From: Conus ventricosus
Taxonomy: Eukaryota > Mollusca > Gastropoda > Neogastropoda > Conidae
Length of the DNA: 64,000 nucleotides
Assembly: GCA_018398815.1 (NCBI GenBank)
Contig: CM031611.1
Span: 42,497,345 to 42,561,344, forward strand
Direction of reading: 5' to 3'
This document shows, one piece after another, positions 42,901 to 55,797 of the stretch (position 1 is its first letter; the number at the start of each line of letters is the position of its first letter). The translations under genes and the position numbers were made by a program. The notes beneath the pieces were generated by a model, which saw only the letters and a list, made by a program, of their open reading frames with translations, had not been told where the DNA came from and searched no databases.

Positions 42901-45553
42901 CATGTTATACACACACATATATATGTGTAACTGTATACGAGTAGCTAGCTATGTGATGTTACCTCCAGATCCGGGTTCCCCATGAGGTTGAGGAAGATGG
43001 TGAGGAGCAGGAAGGACACGAACATGCCACACATGGGCCACAGCAGCAGCGGTCGGCGCCCAGCTTTCTCCATCAGGGGAACCTGCAACAACGTCCTGCT
43101 TCAGTGCGAGAGTTGCTGCAGACCAGCTGCTGACACACGGCCCTTTCATTTCAGGGCTGTCGTAACGACATGAAGAGAGAAGTCACTTGTTTCACAGGAA
43201 ACACCAACACAGAGCTATGTTGAAAGGGCAACGCATTCCACTTATATTTATCTCTAGAACATTTCTTTTTCAAAACTGTTCAATGCAACATAAAACATAC
43301 AAAAGGCCGTGTCACGTCCGCAAACAGCATTGCAGACTGAACCGCTGGTAACCATGCCTGCGGTTAAAGTCTTGCTCCCTGCTGGACAGATTATGACTCA
43401 AACACTAGCAAGTGATACACGGTAACAAAAGCAAAACCTGGCAAGACTCATACATCAGAGAGAGAGAGGAATGGGCGACAAAGACAGAAAGATATAGGAA
43501 AAAAAAAAAGATAAGAGGGAAAGGACAGACAGGAGTGGAGGAGGGGGGGTGGGGTGGGGGAGGGCAGACAAAGAGTGACAGAAAAATGGAAATGACCAAG
43601 CACAGACTAGACGGTGCACAGAATTCTGCCAAGGTCATCTGTGTTACAGTTTGCATTCAGCAGAACGGCCCCAAAATGTTCATGGTACAGATGCCACTAG
43701 CAATGTTGAACCCTCGGTCAACTGATCAGTTTAATCAGAGAGAGAATAAAGTCCAACGCATGGTGTGAAACGGTAGGCTTGTGATGAAGAAAGTTGATTT
43801 TCTGATGGTTGTCCTAGCATGCATTTCAAATCAAATATTGGGCTGTCAAGAACTCTTAATTGCTCCATTTGCAATGGAAAGACAGGCACAGACAAGTCTA
43901 TTTCCAGGTGAGGATACAATTCAAATTGAAAACAGGCTGGGGGCCGGATAGCTCAGTTGGTAGAGCGCCGGACTCGTGATCCTGGGGTTGCGGGTTCGAA
44001 TTTCGGTATAGGGGGATTTTTCCCTCGGAGTTAACATTGGTTCTGACTCCATTCCCCATATAGTCCTTCGAATGAGACTATAAACCGAGGTTCCGTGTGT
44101 GAACACACGCATAACATCTTGCACACACGTAAAATCCCATCACCAACTTTCGGAAGAGAAGGCCAGTTTGGCCGTTGGTATGGATGACACGTGACACATA
44201 GCATGCACCTTCCCCGAAGATGGAGTATGGCTGCCTTAATGGCGGGATAAAAAAGGGTCATACACACAAAACTCCACTGCCTGGCTATACAGGGAGTGTC
44301 CGCAGGAGTATCAGCCTGCGTACGCAGAAAGAAAGAAAGAAAGAAAACAGGCAAACTTTACATCTGCAACACATATGGCAAACTTTGTATCTGCTCAGAT
44401 TCACACAAATAATAGCTTCAGATGATAACAACTCATTTAATGAACTGGCTTGATTTTCATAATATATGGGGAGAGAAAGCGCTTGTTCAGCATTTACGTT
44501 GCATGTTTGCACAGCACGGCAACCTCAGCTCAGCTCACACAGGTTGTATGTGTGCATCGCAGGCAAAAGATTAAAATGAATGACTGACTGGAATAATGTG
44601 ACCTAACACTAATGTCCACAACAATAAAATGTTTGAATGGAGATGATTAACTATACAGCTAACTAAACTGGACTATTGATAATTGGAATAATATGACAAA
44701 AGTTTGTCGTAAGCCTATAACCGACAAAAGTTTGTCGTAAGCCTATAACCGTGTACCTTTTGACGAGTCAATCCTGAGTTGCGACAGTCTGAACAAAGCA
44801 ATCCTGATCTCTCAACTGAATAGACACTCTGGGAAGGTTACACAGTCAGTCACTGTGCATGGGCTGACAGTATTCAGAAGTTTTAGCAAACACGCACACA
44901 AATTTCATAAAAAATGCAAGCAATGCCTGTGTGTGACGGTGTCTGCATCTATTTCTATGACCACTTCAACCTCACCCTACCCCCACTGCTTCTCCTCTCA
45001 ATCATCCAATTACTTTGTCTGGAATAGTAATTTTCCAAACATTTCTAAAAAGATCAAGTCCCCGCAAAGGAGTCACGTACAGCCACCACGGTGCACAAGA
45101 CGTTGATGGTTCCAGTGCCGACAATCACATAGGGGATGAAGTTTTCCGCCACGTTAGCTTGCTGAAAGATGTAGGCAGAGTAAGACATCACCTGCACACA
45201 CATCAATACTATGTCACAACCTCTTGAAAATGTGCATGTGAATGCAGGCTCCTGCACACATGTACATGCATGGATACATTCACCCACATCCATTCCTGCA
45301 CCTGCTTTTGTGCATACCTGTGTGAATGTCGTTAGCAGTTTGTGTGGCCCATGTTTGCATGTTTCTGTGGATCTTGTTCAACAGATGTGGCATGACAAAT
45401 TGACGAATTTCAACTAAGCTCCACAGGACCACTAACCCAAGCAAGTTAACCTCTCTTTACCTGCATCACATTCGGTTTTGCTTCTTCTTCTCTTTTTGGT
45501 ACTCCCAGTTTCTTAAAGAACAGGGAGTACTTTACAATGGGAACGAAGAAATG

Positions 45554-45608
<55 letters not shown>

Positions 45609-48600
45609 TGTGTTTGTCTGTGTGTCCGTGGTCAAAATGTGTTCCACTCGCTCCAGAAAAAACTACTGATCGATCTTTCTGAAAATGTGTAGGTTTGTTC
45701 AATATGGGTCAAGGATGATGCCCGACGTTTTAGTTTACCGTTACAGCCATTACTAACAGCTGTAACAGCCTGTAACGCTTTTTCTTCTTTATGGAATATC
45801 TCAGAAAGTACTTGGCCGATCTTATGAAACTTTGCAAGTATGTTCATTATGGGTCACGGATGATGCCCGATGTTTTAGTTTACCGTTACAGCGGCTGTAA
45901 CGGCCTGTAATGCTTTTCTCTTTATGGAATATCTGAGAAAGTACTTGGCCAATCTTTGTGAAAATTAGCAGGTATGTTCATTATGGGTCACGGATGATGC
46001 CCTATGTTTTAGTTTACCCCGTTATAGCCGTTACAAACAGCTGTAACAGCCTGTAACGGTTTTTCTTCTTTCTACAATATATTAAAAAGTACTTGGGCGA
46101 TCTTTCTGAAACTTTGCAAGTATGTTCATTATGGGTCATGGATGATGCCCGATGTTTTAGTTTACCGTTACAAACGGCTGTAACGCTTTTCTTCTTTATG
46201 GAATATCTCAGAAAGTACTTGACCGATCTTTCTGAAAATTAGCAGGTAGGTTCATTATGGGTCTCGGATGATGCCCGATGTTTTAGTTTACCCTGTTATA
46301 GCCATTACTAATGGCTGTAACAGCCTGTAACGCTTTTTCTTCTTTATAGAATATCTCAAAAAAGTACTTAGCCGATCTTTATGAAAATTTGTAGGTATGT
46401 TCATTATGGGTCACGAATAATGCCTGATGTTTTAGTTTACCATTATAGCCGTTACTAATGGCTGTAACGGCCTGTAACGCTTTTTCTTCTTTATAGAATA
46501 TCTCAGAAAGCACTCGGCCGATCTTTCTGAAAATTTGTAGGTATGTTCATTATGGGTCACGGATGATGCCCGATGTTTCAGTTTACCGTTACAGCCGTTG
46601 CTAATGGCAGTAAACGGCCTGTAACGCTTTTTCTTCTTTATGGAATATCTCAGAAAGTACTTGGCTGATCTTTGTGAAATTTAGCAGGTATGTTCATTAT
46701 GTGTCACGAATGATGCCCGATGTTTTAGTTTACCCCGTTATAGCCGTAACTAACGGCTGTAACGGCCTGTAATGGTTTTTCTTCTTTATAGAATATCTCA
46801 GAAAGCACTTGGCTGATCTTTCTGAAAATTTGTAGGTATGTTCATTATGGGTCACAAATAATGTCCGATGTTTTAGTTTACTGTTATACCGTTACTAACG
46901 GCTGTAACGCTTTTTCTTCTTCATGGAATATCTCAGAAAGTACTTGGCCGATCTTTGTGAACATTAGCAGGTATGTTCATTATGGGTCACGAATAATGCC
47001 GATGTTTTAGTTTACCGTTATAGCCGTTACTAACGGCTGTAACAGTTGTTTTTCTTCACGGAATATCTCAGAAAGTACTTGGCCGATCTTTGTGAAAATT
47101 AGCAGGTATGTTCATTATGGATCAAGGATGATGCCTGATGTTTTAGTTTACCGCTATAGCCATTACTAAAGGCTGTAACGGCCTGTAACGTTGTTGTTGT
47201 TTTTTTTTTTTATAGAATATCTCAGAAAGTACTTGGCTGGTCTTTGTGAACATTAGCAGGTATGTTCACTATGGGTTACGGATGATGCCCGATGTTTTAG
47301 CTTTCCGTTACAGCTGTTACTAACAGCTGTAACGGCCTGTAACGCTTTTTCTTCTTATGGAATATCTCAGAAAGTACTTGGCCGATCTTTGTGAAAATTA
47401 GCAGATATCTTCATTATGGGTTACGGATGATGCCCGGTGTTTTAGTTTACCATTATAGCTGTTACTAACGGCTGTAACGGTTTTTCTTCTTTATGGAATA
47501 TCTCGGAAAGAACGTGGCCGATCTTTCTGAAAATTTGTAGGTATGTTCATTATGGGTCACGGATGATGCCCGATGTTTAAGTTTACCGTTATAGCCGTTA
47601 CTAATGGCCCATAATAGTTTTCTTCTTTATGGAAAATCTCAGAAAGATCTTGGCCGATCTTTGTGAAAATTTGTAAGTATGTTCATTTTAGGTCACAGAC
47701 GATGGCCGATGTTTACCAGAATAGCCATTACTAACAGTTACACCAGCCCAAGACGGTTTTTCCTCTTTATGGAATATCTCACTCGTATTCAGGATAAACT
47801 GGGAGCACGTTTATATGCTTTGCATCTTGTTTAATACAGATCTTGTTGAAAATAACAACAGATCTAGCATCAACAGCTATAGAACTCTCTGTCTGTCTGT
47901 CTCTCTTTCGTTCTCTCCCTCTCTCAATACCTATACTACCTATACACCAATCAACTTATTATAAGAAGCTTTCCATATACTGCTTGTAAAATGGATGGTT
48001 CTGCTTAACGTCCTCCAGCCTGTGCAAACAGGACATATTGGGACATGTATTTTTGCTTTAGATATAAGTAGTCATTGGGACCGCAAAGCGGTCGTCTGAA
48101 GATAGTTCAGCTGCGGTTGTTTCCAAGGCCATCGTCAGGGCCACCGGGCGGCCGTCTTCATGCTGAGTGGCGACGGTCCTGTGCCGCGTGAGGCCAACTC
48201 AGGAGACGCACGAGGCACAAGTCGCCGAGCCGCTGCTCATAGGTCCAGGCCCACTCTGCGCCCAAGTGAGGTTCAATTCCACCCTCCCCCCCTCAAAGGG
48301 AGAGCCCCGCTAGATGTGCAGGCCACTGGGTAGTTCGCAGTGTGGCAGCGCCTCGTCGCCAAGTGTCACGCCGCCTCGAGAGCCGTCCCCCGGCGACACA
48401 GGCTAGTCCCGTCGTCACTCGTGGTGCGAGGAAGGAAATCTGTGCCGCCCTACACCCATCTGCCACCTGGGTGCCTTCTGCTGGTCTCTGCCACCGACCA
48501 GCAGGAATGTCGGATGCCACCAACCGGGCGGCCGTCTTCATGCTGAGTGGCGACGGTCCTGTGCCGCGTGAGGCCGACTCAGGAGACGTACGAGGCACAA

Positions 48601-51600
48601 GTCGCCGAGCCGCTGCACGTATAGGTCCATGCCCACTCTGCGCCCAATGAGGAACGTACCCACCCTCCCCCCACCAAAGGGAGAGCCCTGCTAGGATGTG
48701 CAGGCCACTGGGTAGTTCGCAGAGTGGCAGCGCCTCGTCGCCAAGTGTCACGCCGCCTCGAGAGCCGTCCCCCGGCGACACAGGCTAGTCCCGTCGTCAC
48801 TCGTAGTGCGAGGAAGGAAATCTGTGCCGCCCAACACCCATCTGCCACCTGGGTGCCGCCGTGGCGCCGAATGAATAACTGCTTGTAAAATGATTGATAT
48901 TTACACTTAAATACCTTCTTCTTCATTCTCATTTCTCTTTTACCTCACCTACCCCCTTTTTCCCCACATACCTTCCAAACAAATGCTTATCCCTTCTTGG
49001 GTATGGTATATCGTCATACCATCAGGATCCAAATAAAAAAACAACCAAATTGGAAGGGCTCACATTCCTATCCTAGGCAGTAACAGCAATCACTCTTAGC
49101 CAGTTCACTTCACTGCATTATATTCAAAACAGCTCAGGTTTTTATCCGGTTGCTTGGTGGAGGAACATGCCCTCTCTGTTTTTGGACTTTAGACTTTTTG
49201 GAAGTTAGACTTTTAACTCGCCTGTACTAGGGACAAAGAAGTCTCTCTTTCCCTTCCTTCAAAAGCCAGAACACATTTAAACTCGCCTGTGCTAGGGACA
49301 AAGGAGTCTCTCTCTTCCTTCCTTCAAAGGGAGAACACATTTAAACGCGCCTGTAGTAGGGACAAAGAAGTCTCTCTTTCCCTTCCTTCAAAAGCGAGAA
49401 TGCATTTAAGCTCACTTTCACGAGGGACAAAGAAGTCTCTCTCTTCCTTCAAAAGGGAGAATGCATTTAAGCTCCTTTCACTAGGGGAAAAGAAGTCGGT
49501 CTTTCCCTTCCTTCAAAAGGGAGAACTTCTAGCGAAAATGCTCACAGGTGTCTTCTATTGCCACCTCTCTCCAGTATTCAGCACATACATCATCCTCTAC
49601 AGCATCGCTTTCTCCAAGCACCAAACCCTTTTGAATGGGCCAGTCTTTCTCAGCTCCACTTGAGATCGGTACCAAGGTATCGGTACCAAGGTTCTTCAAG
49701 ACAGGCAAGTGTCTCCTCCCCTCTCACTCTGAGCTCAGAGCCTAAAAAGTGATGTGGAACAGTTGGGGCATGTATTTTCGTCAGGGATGTGCAGAAGTTC
49801 TTTCCCTTAGCAAGGCTAAAGATTGGATGGTGTCCCATTGGGAGGAGATTCAACTGGAGTCCCTGCTGGTAAAAAAAAATTCATCAAAAAAAAAAAATCG
49901 CCGTGGACACATGGCAATTTCCTGATCTCAAGAAAAACAAAGTCAAATTCTTGTTTCCAGCCACTCTTGACATATGGTTTCATCCACACTTCTCCCTTCA
50001 GGCAATAATCTGATTCCATATAAATGCATAACAGATCATTTTCTTAGTGAGGGATAAAGTACTCATTACCCCTTAAGCTCACCTGATTACCATATAAATA
50101 GAGTGTGTCCATGTGTGTGTGTGAGTGTGTATGAGTGTGTGTGTATGTGTGTGTGTCTATGTGCGTATGTGTATGTGTGTGATGTGTGAGTGTATGTGTG
50201 GTGTGTGTGTGTGTGTATGTGTGTGTGTGTGATTCTGTGTGTGTCTGTGTCTGTGTGTTTATGCATGTGTGCATGTGCGTGTGTGTGTGTGTGCATGTGT
50301 GTGTGTGAGTGTACGTATGTGTGTGTGTGTATGTGTGAGTGTATGAATGTATGTGTGTGTGAACAGACATCTTTATTATTCAATCTGTGTCTGCATGTAA
50401 CATAGGCGGGCCTCCCATCCCACCCCCACCCCCACACAACTCAAACTGCCTCAACCCCAGCCACCCCACTGGCAGAGTCATCATGTCTTACAGCGTTGAT
50501 TCCAGACCACTGCTGGGCCACCTGGACGGCGCAGGCGATGATGACAGGCAGACGCAGGGCAGGGGAGGTCACCAGCTGCTTCAGGGTGAAGTTGGTCACG
50601 CCCACTGACTTTCTGGCCTCCACCCTCATCTCCTCCATCTCCTCCTCCACATTGTGAGAACCACGCAGTCGCACCAGTGCTGTAAACCCACACAACATAC
50701 CTCTTTATTATCTACTGCAGCATTCCACTCTTCCTGGCTTTTAAAAAAAACCTCTTTACAGACAGAAAAAAAATCTGCATTTTACAAAACTTTCAGAACT
50801 GACAGCTTACTAGGAATTCATGAAGCTGAGACCTCTGCCAGGGCTGAGCAGACCCATAGTGTTCCACACATTTTGCCACATTATATGGATACATACCCGA
50901 GTCTATCTAGATGCTTGTCCAAAACTACCACCTATACACTGGAACAGTTTGTACCTAAGTGAATCCTAACTGTGTCAGAGACATAACTGTACATTTCTAG
51001 TTATTTTTGTTACTGTACTGTGCCTTGATAAAATATCCCCTCCCCTTCTCTCTTTTTGTGTTTTTCTTTTAATTTTTCATGCTGATTAATGAGGATGATG
51101 ATGATAATGATGAAGACAATGCTACATATTTCCATTCAGGTCTTCTGAGACTTCATGACAATGCTGTACTCTATGCTTATTTCCATAACGTATCCAAGCA
51201 TCAACCAGACCCAAGAGATACAGAGATAGTTGCAGTGCTGGTCAGAAATTTTCAGCAACGTTCTCAGAGACACTTCCATTAAGTGGATGAAACTCAACTG
51301 TCTGGTTCCAGTCTTCCCCATTCAGCCCACTGCAAACTGAACTCTGGACAGGAGCCAGTCAGGGCAGAAAAATTCCACAAAGAAATGGCTCTGATGGGAA
51401 CCAAACACACAACCTCCCAGCCGGCTGACTAGTTCATTGTGGTGGCTGGTTCCCCTCTTTCTTCTATTATGTGTATGATCTTGTTCAATGGATAAAGGTT
51501 ATGGATGCAGATCTGCAGCATCTAATCTTACATGTTCACAAGTCTCGATCAATCTTACAAGACTGTAGACAAACCAATGCATCTAACAAGCCTGTTTTAG

Positions 51601-52631
51601 TGGAAATCCAAGCATTCTTTCTTGAGAAATGTATGAAAATCTCCCAATGTTTTTAATTAATAAAAGTGAAAAAAAAAAATCCTGGATCAGCCCTCTGATC
51701 TGGATCCCAACAACAAAATGTCAAGAGCACATACATGCACACACACACACTCTCTCTCTCTTGCACAAACACACACACACACACACACACAAAAAGCACT
51801 CTCACACATCGACTCAGAAGACCAACCTTTCCGAGCATCATCCTCCAAGCCTTTATTGATCAGTAAGAAGCGAGGACTCGCTGGACAGAAGGGCAGCAGC
51901 ACCAGGCAGACCAGGGCGGGAACAGCATTGAAGGCAAACAACAGGGGCCACAGCCTGTCCGTGCCTGGAGTTCAAATCCCGCCAGATGGTTAACAACCAC
52001 ACTCACAGACACACACAGACCACTCACAGTGACAGAGTACACAGTGATGAAGGCAGAAACGAGCAGAGTAACGAAATGCAGACAGAAAAGCAAACACATC
52101 GTAAACACAGGACAACAAAGGCAAAGTTACATACAGCATAACAAAGTGCACAGTGACAGAGACAAAGTGCAGTTAGACAAAGTAAGAAAGACAAAGTGTA
52201 CAAAGAGATTCAATTTGTGTTATTCATAGCCCAGCTAACCATGAGGCGTCATATCAGGACTTGTAAGTATGGACAGACAGACAGACAGGATGTAATGCAA
52301 GTATGGACAGACAGGCAAACATAGACAACAGGGTACCTAAGACAGGGACAAAGCACAGATGGAGCAACAAAGTGCAAACAGAGCAACTGCAAACTGAACA
52401 ATGAAGACAAAGTACACATGAAGCAACAACATATAAACACAACAACCGGGAGTGTGTAACTGCAGGCAGATTAAGCAACATAGTATGGACAAATAGAGCA
52501 ACAAAGACAGGGGAAAATGACAGATTGACAAATATACAAATAAAGACAGAACCAAACTAAGCGAACAAGGCACAGATCAAGAAGAAACAAAGAAAACTGA
52601 GGAAATAAAAAACAGAGAAAGAGAAAAATAG

Positions 52632-52681
<50 letters not shown>

Positions 52682-52754
52682 AAGAGAAAGGGAAAGTGAG
52701 AGAAAGAGAGAGAAAAAAGGAGAGCAAAGAGAAAAGAGAAGAGATAGGAGAAAA

Positions 52755-52850
<96 letters not shown>

Positions 52851-52938
52851 AGAAGAGAAAGGGAAAGTGAGAGAAAGAGAGAGAAAAAAGGAGAGCTAGA
52901 GAAAAAGAGAAGAGATAGAGAGAAAAAGAGAGAGAAAA

Positions 52939-52989
<51 letters not shown>

Positions 52990-55761
52990 GAGATGGATAG
53001 GAGGAGAAGATGAAAAAAAACCCAAAGCCTTTCTTTTCTATTTTTCAACCCTACCAAAAATTTCGCGCAGCCCCATGATCTGTGAGAAGAGGATGCCAAT
53101 GGTGATGGCCAGCTGATGGCAGGTGCCAATGGCCCCGCGGATCTTGCGGGGGGAGATCTCCGCCAGATACATTGGACACAGCGAGATGTTCAAGCCTGCC
53201 AACACCCAAAGCCTCACGTCAAAATGACAGACATACATACATGAATCATTTTTCCATGCCTGTACTTGAAAAAGTTGTTCCTATGTGTCACCAGCCCTGA
53301 TGTGGCCCTCTGCTCGCTGGGCTATAGCACATTATCTATCTACCTATGCACCATTCGCTGTTTTTTTGCATTTTTCTATGCCTGTACTCATCGCTATTGC
53401 TCCAATGTATCACCATTTCACTGTTTTTCTACATTTTTCTATACCTGTACTCATCACTATTGCTTCAATGTATCACCATTTCTCTGTTTTTGCTACATTT
53501 TTCTATGCCTGTACTTGTAGCAGTTGTTCCTATGAATCACCATTTCACTGTTTTTCTGCATATTTCTATGCCTGTACTCATCGCTATTGCTCCAATGTAC
53601 ACCATTTCACTGTTTTTCTGCATATTTCTATGCCTGTACTCATCGCTATTGCTCCAATGTATCACCATTTCACTGTTTTTTCTGCATATTTCTATGCCTG
53701 TACTCATCGCTATTGCTCCAATGTATCACCATTTCACTGTTTTTCTGCATATTTCTATGCCTGTACTCATCGCTATTGCTCCAATGTATCACCATTTCAC
53801 TGTTTTTCTGCATATTTCTATGCCTGTACTCATCGCTATTGCTCCAATGTATCACCATTTCACTGTTTTTCTGCATATTTCTATGCCTGTACTCATCGCT
53901 ATTGCTCCAATGTATCACCATTTCACTGTTTTTCTGCATATTTCTATGCCTGTACTCATCGCTAATGTCCAATGTATCACATTTCACTTTGTTTTCTCAT
54001 ATTCTATGCCTGTCTTGTCGCTATCTTCCATGTATCAACCCGTTGTGTTACCGCACGCGTTAGATTTGCTCTTGTATAAACGCCATTTTATCTGAATTCC
54101 TAAATCAGCTATTGCTCCAGCAATGTATCACCGCATTTCTTCCTGAATTTTCATTTCTAGCATAATTTCTATGCCTGTATATCCTATCTTCTGTCAACCA
54201 TATTTGTTTTCATACACTCCTTCAGCAACATCAATGCCATATCTCTGCATTTCTCTTCCTTCTGCGCACATCATCATCCACCATTCACCTTACTTCGATA
54301 ACAACACGCAGATCCGATCTTTCATTCATGCAAAAATTTCATCTTTTTTCAACCAATCATCATCATCACTCATCCTTTCTTCCGCATGACAAATACCACA
54401 TCATTTTATTCCTCTTTTCTTCCTTCACACCTATCCATCATTCACATTTCATCCGTTGTACTTCCTGGGATCACAAATCACATCATTCATGGCATAAATG
54501 CCTCACACTTCATCGCCTTTCTATCCTGCACACCTCTTCCACACACTCTCACCCTTTGGTACTTCCCATCGGCACAATCATCACATCATCTCATCTCATT
54601 CTCCGTTCTTCCTGCACACACAATCATCAATCATCATCTCACTTCATCCCTTACTTTCTGCACACCCACACTCCCATCCATCTCCTCTTCTTCTGCAACA
54701 CAATACATCTCCTATCTCCTTCATCATCCATCTCTCACCCTTTCTTCTGCAACACAATCACTCACATTCTCATCTTCCATACACATCATCATCATCATCT
54801 CTTCTTTGCTTCCTGCACACACAATCACATCATCATCATCATCAACTCCGATCCCAATCATCAACTCATCCCTTTCTTCCTGCACACACAATCAATCATA
54901 TCATCATCATCATCCCTTTCTTCCTGCACACACAATCATCATCATCATCATCATCCCTTCTTCCTGCACACACAATCATCACATCTCATCATCCTTTCTT
55001 CCTGCACACTACAATCATCATCATCAATCATCATCATCATCTCATCTTCCTGCACAACATCTATCTCATACATCATCATCATCTTCCTTTCTGCAACACA
55101 ATCATCATCTAATCCATCTCATCCCTTTCTTCCTGCACACACAATCATCATCATCATCATCATCCCTTTCTTCCTGCACACACAATCATCATCATCATCA
55201 TCATCCCTTTCTTCCTGCACACACAATCATCATCATCATCATCATCCCTTTCTTCCTGCACACACAATCATCATCATCATCATCATCATCCACCTTCATC
55301 CTTTCCTGCACACACAATCATCATCATCATCTCATCCTTCTCTCACATCATCATTCACTCATCCTTCTTCCTGCACACACATATCACATCATCCCAAAAT
55401 CATCATCATCATCTCATCCCTTTCTTCCTGCACACACAATCATCATCATCATCATCATTCATCCCTTTCTTCCTGCACACACAATCATCATCATCATCAT
55501 CTATCATCTCCTTTCTTCCTGCACACAATCCATCAATCATCTCTTCACAAATCAATCATCATCATCATTATCCCTTTCTTCCTGCACCACAATCTCATCA
55601 TCATCATCATCATTCCTCAAACATCCATATCATCATCATCCCTTTCTTCCTGCACACACAATCATCATCATCATCATCATTCACATCATCACATCTTCAT
55701 CCTTTCTTCCTGCACACACAAATCATCATCATCATCATCATCCCTTTCTTCCTGCACACAC

Positions 55762-55797
<36 letters not shown>

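Noticed and set aside
43938..44015. Possible tRNA gene
   Set aside because: A and B boxes are good, but the sequence continues into a 330-base SINE body with GAAA tail and target duplications and has no proper acceptor stem.
48293..48932. GC-rich frames of 100-160 codons
   Set aside because: Open only because AT-rich stop codons are rare in this GC-rich repeat; the two tandem copies do not keep the same frame intact.
52471..53025. Leu/Ser-rich 184-codon frame on the minus strand
   Set aside because: Translation of (GA)n on the complementary strand.
53285..54095. Long frames with 21-residue repeats (YACTHRYCSNVSPFHC type)
   Set aside because: The unit is 63 bp, divisible by 3, so any stop-free unit gives a long frame. 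Open in several frames on both strands, with no start context or splice logic.
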